Counted from the first letter of the stretch, positions 1-5,888 are shown. The stretch is DNA of 10,098 nt from Streptosporangiaceae bacterium (GCA_030040415.1 JASHTT010000566.1:1-10098); one strand, 5' to 3'. Numbers and translations are program-made. Notes: a model not told the origin generated them from the sequence alone.

Positions 1-81
1 CGGATCGACCTGCGGCCGCACCTCTTCGGCGAGCGGGTCCTCCTCAGGCGACTGGCTCGACGGCATGTGAGCTGTTGACAT
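1..81 (-). CDS. Unidentified protein, N-terminus only (runs off left edge)
   Basis: An open frame begins with ATG at 81 and stays open to base 1, giving 27 residues that start MSTAHMPSSQSPEEDPLAEE. The segment is acidic and rich in Pro and Ser, so it looks like a disordered N-terminal tail; nothing in it identifies a family. The start is supported by GGAAGG (93-98 on the minus strand) 11 nt upstream and by a 12-nt leader element identical to the one before the HadB-like gene. Codon third positions are mostly G or C. It lies downstream of the rpmG and dehydratase genes in the same direction, 182 nt after the HadB-like stop, so it may be the next gene of that operon or have its own promoter. 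An in-frame ATG at 66 is an alternative start but has no ribosome binding site. In other actinomycetes murB or secE can lie near this block; nothing here confirms either. Confidence 0.5.
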   Translation of the reverse strand, partial: MSTAHMPSSQSPEEDPLAEEVRPQVDP

Positions 82-98
82 CTGACTACCTGCCTTCC

Positions 99-140
99 GG
101 CCACCCCCGTGGCCTCCGTTCGGCCACCGCGATGTGGCCG
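99..140 (-). promoter_or_regulatory. Two adjacent stem-loops with the same GGCCAC stem
   Basis: GGCCAC (99-104) pairs with GTGGCC (109-114) around a CCCC loop. CGGCCAC (121-127) pairs with GTGGCCG (134-140) around a 6-nt loop. Both are perfect, and because their arms share a sequence they can also pair with each other. They lie directly upstream of the putative ribosome binding site of the leftmost gene. There is no U-run, so a leader or processing role is as likely as termination of the dehydratase transcript. The role is inference. Confidence 0.4.
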
Positions 141-208
141 GGCAGGTAACTCACCACGCACGCCGATTTCAAACCTCCGGCCGCCGCGGATCAGCCGTCG
201 GGTAGGCC

Positions 209-275
209 AGCCGTCAGGACAAGGGCAGCGTGCAGCCGTCAGGGCAAGGGCAGCGTGCGGCCGTCAGGGCAGGCG
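209..275. repeat. 25-bp tandem repeat, about 2.7 copies
   Basis: Copies at 209-233 and 234-258 differ at one base (A or G after CCGTCAGG). A partial, diverged third copy follows from 259. The third copy contains the stop codon of the HadB-like gene (264-266), so the array appears to have grown from the 3' end of that gene. On the minus strand each copy contains the motif CCTGACGG. The rest of the 82-263 gap holds only the two stem-loops nearer the left end. Confidence 0.8.
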
Positions 276-692
276 CACGACCGCGCGCGCCCTGGTCAGT
301 ACCTTGGCCTCGTTCGACCTGGCGGTCAGCGTGATCGCGACCCGATTGCCGTCGAGCTTCTCGGTCACCTGGCCGCTGACCTCGATGGTGGCGCCGGTGT
401 CGTCGTCAGGCACGACGACCATCGCGGAAAACCGCACGCCGAACTCCGTCACCGTCGACTGCGGTCCGGCCCAGTCGGTCACGTACCGGCCGGCCTGGGC
501 CATCGTGAACATGCCGTGCGCGATCACGTCAGGCAGGCCAACCGCCTTGGCGATGCGCTCGTTCCAGTGAATGACGTTGAAATCGCCTGACGCGCCGCAG
601 TACTTCACCAGGCTGAGCCGGGTCGCCGGGTAGCTGGCAGGCGGCAGCTCAGCGCCCTCCTCGACGTCGTCATAGCTGACCTGGTCGGTCAC
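264..692 (-). CDS. MaoC-family dehydratase, HadB-like hot-dog subunit
   Basis: The 142-residue protein is a short single hot-dog MaoC/R-hydratase domain. The hydratase-2 motif YCGASGDFNVIH is at residues 31-42; Asp37 and His42 correspond to the catalytic pair of Mycobacterium HadB, and IAHGMFTMAQAGR follows. The family adds or removes water across 2-enoyl thioesters. HadB with HadA forms a 3-hydroxyacyl-ACP dehydratase in mycolate-making species; elsewhere the pair is widespread and its exact substrate is unsettled. I choose the GTG at 692 over the upstream ATG at 821 because GGAAGG lies 9 nt before it, the protein then has the usual length, and the 821 start would overlap the HadA-like gene. 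The motif has Val where Pro is usual (N-V-I-H rather than N-P-I-H). It lies 85 nt downstream of the HadA-like gene, probably in the same operon. Confidence 0.88.
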   Translation of the reverse strand: MTDQVSYDDVEEGAELPPASYPATRLSLVKYCGASGDFNVIHWNERIAKAVGLPDVIAHGMFTMAQAGRYVTDWAGPQSTVTEFGVRFSAMVVVPDDDTGATIEVSGQVTEKLDGNRVAITLTARSNEAKVLTRARAVVRLP

Positions 693-710
693 GTCGTGAT
701 CCCTTCCGGC

Positions 711-743
711 CACTGGCGGCCAGTGTCGGGCCGTTGGCACTGG
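711..743 (-). promoter_or_regulatory. Competing stem-loops between the two dehydratase genes
   Basis: CACTGG at 711-716 and again at 738-743 can each pair with the single CCAGTG at 720-725. The first pairing has a 3-nt loop, the second a 12-nt loop. The structure abuts the ribosome binding site of the HadB-like gene (702-707). It could modulate translation or processing between the two subunit genes. The pairing is seen in the sequence; the function is inferred. Confidence 0.4.
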
Positions 744-777
744 CAGCGGGGTGCGCCTGGCCGCTGGCAGGAGGTAC

Positions 778-1221
778 CTAGCTGCCGCGTTCAACCAGCG
801 TGCTGACGGCAGTGCAGACAAGCTCTCCGGACGTCGTGCGGATCTGCGTGCTCGTCGTCAGCATGACATTGCGGCCGGCGTCCCTGATGTCGGTGATGGT
901 CGACTGCGCGGTCACGACGTCGCCGGCCATGATGGGCCGCTCGTATTCGAAGTACTGCTCTCCGTGCACGACCATCGCGTAATTGAGGCCAAGGCCCGGG
1001 TCTGCCACCGCGCTGCCAGAAGCCGCCATGCTGATCACAATGGGGAAAGTGGGCGGCGCGATGACGTCCGCGTGGCCGGCGGCCTGGGCGGCGTCCTTGT
1101 CTACGTAGACCGGGTTCGGATCGCCGATCGCCGCCGCAAACTCCGCGATCTTGACTCGGGACACCTCATAGGGCGGCGAGGCGGGGAACGTTCGGCCTAC
1201 GTAGTCGCGGTTGACGGCCAT
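778..1221 (-). CDS. HadA-like dehydratase subunit (MaoC N-terminal/FAS1-like hot-dog)
   Basis: The 147-residue protein begins MAVNRDYVGRTFP and matches the MaoC_dehydratas_N / UPF0336 pattern: YEVSRVKIAEFAAAIGDPNP at residues 18-37, IAPPTFP near 54-60, then the hot-dog helix and sheet with EYERPIMAGD near 92-101. In Mycobacterium HadA is the substrate-binding, largely non-catalytic partner of HadB in the FAS-II 3-hydroxyacyl-ACP dehydratase. The order tRNA-Met, rpmG, HadA-like, HadB-like fits that assignment. The ATG at 1221 lies 11 nt after the rpmG stop and lacks a clear Shine-Dalgarno sequence, so translation is probably coupled to rpmG. Whether it acts in mycolate, ordinary fatty acid or other acyl metabolism cannot be decided here. 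Confidence 0.88.
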   Translation of the reverse strand: MAVNRDYVGRTFPASPPYEVSRVKIAEFAAAIGDPNPVYVDKDAAQAAGHADVIAPPTFPIVISMAASGSAVADPGLGLNYAMVVHGEQYFEYERPIMAGDVVTAQSTITDIRDAGRNVMLTTSTQIRTTSGELVCTAVSTLVERGS

Positions 1222-1232
1222 GAGACGGCGCG

Positions 1233-1397
1233 TTACCGGGTCTCGCGGTGCGGCTGGTGCTTGCGGCAGAACGGGCAGTACTTGCTCAGCTCGAGCCGGT
1301 CAGGGTCGTTGCGCCGGTTCTTCCGCGTGATGTAGTTGCGATGCTTGCACTCCTGACAAGCCAGAGTGATCTTGGGCCTGACGTCGGTCGCAGCCAC
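1233..1397 (-). CDS. rpmG: 50S ribosomal protein L33 (zinc-ribbon form)
   Basis: The 54-residue protein begins at GTG 1397 (VAATDVRPKITLACQECKHR) and ends in HQPHRETR before TAA. It is a full-length L33 with the typical NYITRKNRRNDPDRLELSKY core. Four cysteines in two CxxC pairs (Cys14/Cys17 and Cys41/Cys44) mark the zinc-binding C+ form, as opposed to the cysteine-free paralogue induced under zinc starvation. GAGAGAGG lies about 10 nt before the GTG. It is the first protein gene after the tRNA-Met, 106 nt downstream, and probably leads the transcript carrying the two dehydratase genes. This arrangement is common in actinomycetes. The identity is not in doubt. Confidence 0.97.
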   Translation of the reverse strand: MAATDVRPKITLACQECKHRNYITRKNRRNDPDRLELSKYCPFCRKHQPHRETR

Positions 1398-1427
1398 GGT
1401 GGCGTGCCTCTCTCTCGTTCGTGCTGG

Positions 1428-1444
1428 CCCGGGGGACCCCCCGG
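1428..1444 (-). promoter_or_regulatory. GC-rich dyad in the rpmG leader
   Basis: CCGGGGG (1429-1435) and CCCCCGG (1438-1444) form an almost uninterrupted inverted repeat in the gap between tRNA-Met and rpmG. On the transcript it would fold into a compact stem 30-45 nt before the rpmG start. It may separate tRNA processing or termination from rpmG translation. No U-run follows. TACTAGAT (1453-1460, minus strand) just upstream could be a -10 element for rpmG, but I find no good -35. Confidence 0.3.
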
Positions 1445-1503
1445 AAATGCCGATCTAGTAAAGCGGTCACCGCCAGGGCGTATTCCCGCGCGGCAGCGGT
1501 CCG

Positions 1504-1577
1504 TAGCGGAGGCCGGACTTGAACCGGCGACACAGCGATTATGAGCCGCTTGCTCTGCCTGACTGAGCTACTCCGCC
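1504..1577 (-). tRNA. tRNA-Met, anticodon CAU
   Basis: Read on the minus strand, the 74-nt cloverleaf has acceptor arms GGCGGAG (from 1577) and CTCCGCT (1505-1511) with discriminator A at 1504. The anticodon stem AGCGG/UCGCU holds loop CUCAUAA, placing CAU at 1541-1543. The T arm is closed by GCCGG/CCGGC with loop TTCAAGT. The 3' CCA is not encoded. The first base pair is a G-U pair rather than the unpaired C-A of initiator tRNA, and the anticodon stem lacks the three G-C pairs of an initiator. That, with the position before rpmG, supports an elongator Met tRNA. An Ile2 tRNA with a lysidine-modified CAU anticodon is possible in principle but less likely here. Confidence 0.93.
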
Positions 1578-1726
1578 GTCCTGGCCCGCCAGGCTGGGCC
1601 GTTCCGGCTCGCGGTACGATCCGGATCGCTGCCTAACCCCGGGCTGACCTAGCTTACCGGGAATTACCGGCGGCCGGGCACGCGGTCCGCACGCCCGGGA
1701 ATGCGGACAGGCGAGGCGGCGGCGCA

Positions 1727-1753
1727 TTGTCACGCCTGGTGCCTGGGTAGACT
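1727..1753 (+). promoter_or_regulatory. Candidate promoter upstream of the GT2 gene
   Basis: TTGTCA (1727-1732; five of six to the sigma-70 -35 consensus) is followed after 15 bp by TAGACT (1748-1753; TANNNT type -10). The spacer is short by about two bases, which weakens the call. If used, transcripts would start near 1760 and carry a leader of about 270 nt before the GT2 start at 2033. Confidence 0.3.
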
Positions 1754-2017
1754 AATCCCGCTGGTCAGCGGATCAACCGCCGGTCAGCTGCGCCTTAGCT
1801 GCACGCAAGCTGGCCAGCACCCTGTGCCGACCGGTGTAAACGGTCATGCGCTGGTCAAAAGAAGCGCTGAAGCGGCAGGTTAGCGCACATCTGAGCGAGG
1901 GCTGGCTGTACGGTCTGTAACGGCATGTCCCGCAGGTGCGGGCTGATCAATTACCTGAATCGTGTCGGCGAGTCCAACTTGCGGCTATTGTGGACCGTCA
2001 ACACCGTGAAGGCTGAC

Positions 2018-2023
2018 GAGGAG
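2018..2023 (+). promoter_or_regulatory. Ribosome binding site deciding the GT2 start
   Basis: GAGGAG lies 9 nt before ATG 2033. The in-frame ATG at 1925 has no such site, and the 36 extra residues it would add do not resemble the family, so 2033 is taken as the start. Confidence 0.8.
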
Positions 2024-2032
2024 ACGACACGG

Positions 2033-2905
2033 ATGCCGAGGCGACACCTGCCAGCGGAGGTTAGCTATCACGGGCTCCGTGAGGCACCGGACACCGCGGC
2101 GGTCTCCAGTGCGGCGCTGGAAGCCTTCTCCAGCGCTTACCCAGATCTCAAGCTTCAGCCGCTCGTGATCGTCATCGCGGCCTACAACGAGGCCGACAAC
2201 ATCGGCGCGGTCCTCGACGAGGTACCCGCCGAGATCGCCGACGTCCCCGTTTCCCTGCTGGTGATCGACGACGGGAGCACCGACGCGACGACCGACGTCG
2301 CCAAGCGGCACGGCGCGCACGTCTGCACGCTGTCGGCTAACCGCGGGCACGGCGTCGCTCTCCGCCTCGGCTATCGCATCGCCAGGGAAAGCGGCGCTAC
2401 TTATATAGGCACGCTGGACGGCGACGGCCAGTGGGACCCGGCCGACCTGCCCGCCATGGCTGCCCTGCTCGAGACGGGCCAGGCCGATTTCGTGATCGGC
2501 TCGCGCCAGCTGGGCCAGACCGAGAACACCGACATGTTCCGCAACATGGGCGTCAAGTTCTTCGCCTGGACGATCAGCAGGCTCATGCGCGCGCACGTGA
2601 CCGACACCTCCAGCGGACTGCGGCTGATGCGGGCCGAGCTGACCGGCACCGTGCGGCAGACCCAGCCGCAGTATCAGACCTCTGAACTGCTGATCGGCGC
2701 GCTGCTGCAGGGCTACCGGGTCGCCGAGGTGCCAACGGTCATGCGTCAGCGGCTCTCGGGCACCAGCAAGAAGGGCCGCAACCTCGCCTACGGACTGCGC
2801 TACGGCCGCGTCATCGGCCAGACGTACCTGCGGGAGCGGCGCGCGGCCGGCCGCGGGAACGGCCGCAGCCAGGGGCAGCCCGTCGCGCACGCCCGCACTC
2901 GCTGA
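2033..2905 (+). CDS. GT2-family glycosyltransferase (DPM-synthase-like)
   Basis: The 290-residue protein has a GT-A fold domain. It opens with VIVIAAYNEADNIGAVLDEV (residues 45-64), then VIDDGS (77-82, nucleotide binding) and TLDGDGQWDP (127-136, with the metal-binding DxD as D129/D131). DTSSGLRLM (191-199) and QTSELLIGALLQGYRVAEVP (215-234) match the bacterial dolichyl/polyprenyl-phosphate sugar transferase group. The usual reaction is transfer of a hexose from GDP- or UDP-sugar to polyprenyl phosphate or another membrane acceptor. There are no transmembrane helices, so it would work at the inner membrane face as a soluble or peripheral enzyme. The C-terminus (about 265-290) is a basic Arg/Gly tail. 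It stands alone: divergent from the tRNA, with the next plus-strand gene 146 nt away. The donor and acceptor cannot be read from the sequence. Confidence 0.9.
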   Translation: MPRRHLPAEVSYHGLREAPDTAAVSSAALEAFSSAYPDLKLQPLVIVIAAYNEADNIGAVLDEVPAEIADVPVSLLVIDDGSTDATTDVAKRHGAHVCTLSANRGHGVALRLGYRIARESGATYIGTLDGDGQWDPADLPAMAALLETGQADFVIGSRQLGQTENTDMFRNMGVKFFAWTISRLMRAHVTDTSSGLRLMRAELTGTVRQTQPQYQTSELLIGALLQGYRVAEVPTVMRQRLSGTSKKGRNLAYGLRYGRVIGQTYLRERRAAGRGNGRSQGQPVAHARTR

Positions 2906-3003
2906 GGTCCGCTACCCGCCTCTCATCGGGGAACGCGGCTTCTTCCAGCCACTGCGGACGCCGGTTCGCGGTGTCCGGCCGGACTCATGGTAGTTATTTT
3001 CGG

Positions 3004-3043
3004 CGGCTGATTCCTGGCAGCCGAACCTCGAGCCGAGTAGCGT
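3004..3043 (+). promoter_or_regulatory. Candidate leaderless promoter with overlapping dyad
   Basis: CTGGCA (3014-3019, four of six to -35) and TAGCGT (3038-3043, TANNNT -10) are 18 bp apart. The -10 ends 8 nt before ATG 3052, the spacing expected when transcription starts on the start codon. No Shine-Dalgarno sequence is present. The inverted repeat CGGCTG (3004-3009) / CAGCCG (3018-3023) overlaps the -35 and could be an operator. Confidence 0.38.
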
Positions 3044-3051
3044 CCGGTGCC

Positions 3052-3360
3052 ATGACAGTCAAACTCGTGGTCCTGTACACCGTGCCCAGCGACCCCGCTG
3101 AGTTCGAGCAGCACTACCACGCCGTGCACGCCCCGCTCGTGCACAAGCTCCCGGGCCTCCAGCGGTTCGAGACCGGGACGATCTCGACGGCCCTGGACGG
3201 CGGCGAGCGCACCTACCACCGGGTGGCGGAACTGTACTTCGCCGACGAGGCGGCCATGAGTGCCGCCTTCGGCTCGGCCGAAGGCGCGGCCACGGCGCAG
3301 GATTACGGGCAGATCGCACCGCCAGGATCGCGGATGTTCGTCGAGGTTGTAGATGGCTGA
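3052..3360 (+). CDS. EthD-family small protein
   Basis: The 102-residue protein begins MTVKLVVLYTVPSDPAEFEQ and continues HYHAVHAPLVHKLPGLQRFE (residues 21-40), the signature of the EthD / dimeric alpha-beta-barrel family. AELYFAD (59-65) and a final strand near 94-100 complete the ferredoxin-like fold. EthD is required for ethyl tert-butyl ether degradation in Rhodococcus, but the biochemical role of most members is unknown; related folds are small oxygenases, cyclases or dimeric binding proteins. The ATG at 3052 is favoured over the in-frame ATG at 2971 because the homologous region starts there and a -10-like element lies just upstream. It has no Shine-Dalgarno sequence. Its stop overlaps the next gene by 8 nt, so the two are very probably co-expressed. 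Confidence 0.85.
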   Translation: MTVKLVVLYTVPSDPAEFEQHYHAVHAPLVHKLPGLQRFETGTISTALDGGERTYHRVAELYFADEAAMSAAFGSAEGAATAQDYGQIAPPGSRMFVEVVDG

Positions 3361-4276
3361 CGGGCCGGGCCGGTGGTCGGGCCGGTTCATCGCCGGCGGC
3401 GTTGCGATCGCGCTGGCACTAGTCGCGCTGACGGTCCTGCCGGCGGACCCTGCGCTGGCCCAATGGGCACGCGAGCCCGCTGATGTAGCCGTGGTCCCTG
3501 CCGTCCCGGGCCCGAACGTCAAGGTCCTGGCCGGCGAGCTCATCGACCTGAACACCGGGCAAGAACTGTGGGCACAGGACCCCTTCAGGCGACGGCCGAT
3601 GGGCAGCATCACGAAGGTGATGACCGCACTGCTGGTGCTCCAAGCCGGAGACCTCAACCGGAAGATCAAGGTCAGCGAGGCCGCGGTGCGGTACGTGGCG
3701 AAGGACGGCGCAAGCAGCGCCGGGCTCGTTGCCGGGAACGTGCTGACCACCCGCCAGCTGCTCGAGGCGATGCTCGTGCCGTCTGGCTGCGACGCGGCGT
3801 TCCTGCTCGCCACCGCGTACGGGCCTGGCCGCCCGGCCTTCATCAGGAAGATGAACGCCGAGGCGGAGACCCTGGGCCTCAAGGGCACGCACTTCACGAG
3901 TTTCGACGGCATGCCGTATCCCACCGAGTACTCGACGTACTCGACCGCGGCCGATCTCATCAAGCTGGGCGAGCAAGCCATGCGGTACAAGCTGTTCCGC
4001 GAGATCGTCGGCCAGCGCAAGCACTACATAGCGGCCACCAGTCAGCACATCGCGTACCTGTGGATGAACACGAACAAGCTGATCGGCACCTACCGCGGTG
4101 CCTTCGGCATCAAGACCGGTGACACGAACGCGGCAGGAAACTGCCTGGTGTTCGAGGCACGCCGCGACGGGGTCACGCTCATCGGCGTCGTCCTGCACGC
4201 CGATCCCAATGCGAACCCGAACGCCGCGATCGACGCGGCAAGGACGGTCCTGAACTGGGGATTCAGCAACAACTGA
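3353..4276 (+). CDS. Secreted S11 DD-transpeptidase/carboxypeptidase (K15-like, SGC motif)
   Basis: The 307-residue penicillin-binding protein of peptidase family S11 acts on peptidoglycan D-Ala-D-Ala stems outside the membrane. A signal peptide covers about residues 1-36 (hydrophobic 13-29, likely cleavage after ALA36). The three active-site motifs are SITK (Ser85-Lys88, nucleophile and base), SGC (144-146, in the SxN position) and KTG (254-256). Cys in place of Asn in the second motif is known from the DD-transpeptidase of Streptomyces K15, which favours transpeptidation over hydrolysis. There is no C-terminal membrane anchor or SPOR/PBP5_C domain, which also fits the short K15 type. The ATG overlaps the EthD stop by 8 nt, with GAGG (3343-3346) 6 nt before it, indicating translational coupling. 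The S11 assignment is firm; the transpeptidase preference is inferred from the motif. Confidence 0.93.
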   Translation: MADGPGRWSGRFIAGGVAIALALVALTVLPADPALAQWAREPADVAVVPAVPGPNVKVLAGELIDLNTGQELWAQDPFRRRPMGSITKVMTALLVLQAGDLNRKIKVSEAAVRYVAKDGASSAGLVAGNVLTTRQLLEAMLVPSGCDAAFLLATAYGPGRPAFIRKMNAEAETLGLKGTHFTSFDGMPYPTEYSTYSTAADLIKLGEQAMRYKLFREIVGQRKHYIAATSQHIAYLWMNTNKLIGTYRGAFGIKTGDTNAAGNCLVFEARRDGVTLIGVVLHADPNANPNAAIDAARTVLNWGFSNN

Positions 4277-4418
4277 GCGGGCCTGCACACCCCGCTGCGG
4301 GTGCCGGCAAGAGCGCGTAACTTTGCTCGATCTTTGCCGGGCCGCGTAATCCAGCCCGGTCGGCCAGGCGACTTACTTGCGCAATGCGTAGTAAGGCAGC
4401 CCCAAAGGAGCAGTATTA
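4277..4418 (+). promoter_or_regulatory. Leader and regulatory region of the beta-helix gene
   Basis: Three inverted repeats occur in 142 bases: CACCC/GGGTG (4288-4303), CCGGGC/GCCCGG (4337-4359, 11-nt loop) and CTTACT/AGTAAG (4372-4395). The last has an inner CGC-AAT-GCG stem and ends 9 nt before the ribosome binding site AAAGGAG (4404-4410), which lies 8 nt from ATG 4419. One of the first two may end the DD-transpeptidase transcript; the last is a candidate operator or RNA switch. I find no convincing -10/-35 pair. Confidence 0.4.
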
Positions 4419-5876
4419 ATGCCTGGTCCATTCCTCTGCCCACAGTCAGATCACGGCCGGCCGCGTGGCCGGCGGAGGCGCACGGTCATTCGCGCGCTGG
4501 CTGGCATCGCCAGCATGACCGCGATCGGCACGGCGGCCGCGGTTCCGGCCGCCACCGCTAGCTCGATCCCGACTTATTACGTCTCGACGTCAGCGTCCGC
4601 ATCCGGCGCGGACACAAGTTGCGCCACCGCTGCCTACAGCACGATCCAGTCCGCCGTGACGACGGCGGAGGCCACTGAGACCACCGGCTCGGCCGCGCCG
4701 CTCGTCTACGTGTGTCCCGGCACCTACACCGAGCAGATCACCATCACCAAGAGCCTGATCCTCGGCCACGCACCGGGCTCCGGCAACGGGGCAGTCGTGA
4801 TCGAGCTGCCCGCCAGCGTGGGCGCTGACCAGAGCACCGGGCTGTCCACCACGACCTGCCAGGACAAGGACGGCGCTACTAGCACGCAGGTGCCGCAGTC
4901 GGTCATCGAGATCTGCGGCGCCAGCGCGACCGGCGCTAACACCAAGGGGGTCGTTGCCAGCATCAACGACGTCACGGTCGAGGGCAACTGGCCCAACAGC
5001 GTCTGCTACGGCAGCCTCTACGACATCCTGGTCGGTGGCGGCGCCTATCTGAATCTGACCTACTCAGCCGTCTTGCAGGCCGGCGCGTACCCGCTGAACG
5101 GCTGCCAGGGTGGCGTGGGCGTACAGGTCGGCTACGCGCCGACGGGGCAGGTCGGCCGCGCGACCCTGAGCTACGACACGATCGACAACTATCAGAAGAA
5201 CGGCATCACAGTCGACGGCAGTGGCTCAACCGCCGCTATTTCCAACGTGACGGTCACCGGCGACGGCCCGACCAATCAGATCGCGCAGAACGGCATCCAG
5301 ATCTCCTTTGGTGCCACCGGCACGGTCACCGGCAGCATCATCTCCGCCAACAACTACACCGGCACCGGCGAAGCCTCCTCCGACGGCATCCTCGTCTATG
5401 GTGGCGGCGGCTCGGTGTGCGGTATCGGGACTGGGTCACCGCTGGCGCGCAAGGCGGTGATCTACGGCAACGCGCTGATCAACAATGACATCGGTGTCCA
5501 GTTGTTCAACGTGAACGCGCAGTGCGACGCGTCGGCTACCGATCCGAGCGACGAGCAGGTCTGCGACAACACCATCGTCAACAACCACGGATACCCCGCG
5601 GGCATCCCGTCGGCCGACGCCAACATCTCCGGCTACGTGACCGCCAAGGGCACTGCCATCGGCGATCAGGCTGGCATCAGTGACTCCGGCCGCTACGACA
5701 CGATCTGCGACAACGCGATCAGCGGCATCGGTTACGAGCAGCGGGACTCGGCAAGCTCGCTGCCCAACCCGGCGCCTCCGGCGTGGGTCCGGCCGATCGA
5801 CATCGTGTCGTTCGCGCCGGCCCTCACGCCGACCATCAAGGGCAACACCTACGACGGCAAGAAGTACAACCCGTAG
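4419..5876 (+). CDS. Secreted right-handed beta-helix (pectin-lyase-fold) protein
   Basis: The 485-residue exported protein has a basic n-region with RGRRRR at about residues 16-21, a hydrophobic stretch at about 24-45, and probable signal cleavage near ATA47. The mature part opens with the classic parallel beta-helix cap: YSTIQSAV (about 72-79) and VYVCPGTYTEQITITKSLIL (about 95-114), as in DUF1565/pectinesterase-like and NosD-type repeats. Rungs follow with periodic Gly, Asn and Val, such as NGITVDGSGSTAAISNVTV, NGIQISFGATGTVTGSIISA and NDIGVQLFNV. About ten cysteines are spread over the mature chain, an even number compatible with disulfides. No polysaccharide lyase or hydrolase catalytic motif, carbohydrate-binding module, LPXTG or membrane anchor is visible. 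Such folds usually bind or cleave polysaccharides, or act as surface or adhesion proteins; the ligand is unknown. The start is firm (AAAGGAG, 8 nt spacing). It appears to be a single-gene unit. Confidence 0.85.
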   Translation: MPGPFLCPQSDHGRPRGRRRRTVIRALAGIASMTAIGTAAAVPAATASSIPTYYVSTSASASGADTSCATAAYSTIQSAVTTAEATETTGSAAPLVYVCPGTYTEQITITKSLILGHAPGSGNGAVVIELPASVGADQSTGLSTTTCQDKDGATSTQVPQSVIEICGASATGANTKGVVASINDVTVEGNWPNSVCYGSLYDILVGGGAYLNLTYSAVLQAGAYPLNGCQGGVGVQVGYAPTGQVGRATLSYDTIDNYQKNGITVDGSGSTAAISNVTVTGDGPTNQIAQNGIQISFGATGTVTGSIISANNYTGTGEASSDGILVYGGGGSVCGIGTGSPLARKAVIYGNALINNDIGVQLFNVNAQCDASATDPSDEQVCDNTIVNNHGYPAGIPSADANISGYVTAKGTAIGDQAGISDSGRYDTICDNAISGIGYEQRDSASSLPNPAPPAWVRPIDIVSFAPALTPTIKGNTYDGKKYNP

Positions 5877-5888
5877 CAAACGGACTCC

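Larger units (their letters stand above)
1578..2032. other. Divergent non-coding region between tRNA-Met and the GT2 gene
   Basis: The 455 bases contain no convincing gene. Short open frames here have no ribosome binding site or family-like sequence. Visible signals are a hairpin GGCCC/GGGCC (1583-1600) in the tRNA 5' leader, a perfect 12-bp palindrome CGATCCGGATCG (1617-1628), a direct repeat of TTACCGG at 1654-1660 and 1664-1670, and a stem-loop CCGCT/AGCGG (1758-1771). The region should hold divergent promoters for the tRNA and the GT2 gene. Confidence 0.6.

Noticed and set aside
209..275. CRISPR-like array
   Set aside because: The units are directly adjacent with no unique spacers; it is a simple tandem duplication.
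693..821. N-terminal extension of the HadB-like protein starting at ATG 821
   Set aside because: The extra 43 residues lie outside the hot-dog domain, overlap the HadA-like gene, and a ribosome binding site precedes GTG 692 instead.
1701..1883. 60-codon open frame before the GT2 gene
   Set aside because: No ribosome binding site, no recognisable protein, and it lies across the candidate promoter.
1726..1885. Possible riboswitch or small RNA in the GT2 leader
   Set aside because: Several short stems can be drawn, but I could match no conserved riboswitch core, so only the promoter candidate is kept.
1985..2890. 301-codon minus-strand open frame opposite the GT2 gene
   Set aside because: It is a shadow of the GT2 reading frame, with no ribosome binding site and no family features.
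2923..4020. 365-codon minus-strand open frame over the EthD and DD-transpeptidase genes
   Set aside because: The plus-strand genes have clear motifs and linked translation signals; the antisense product shows no recognisable domain and ends in low-complexity sequence.
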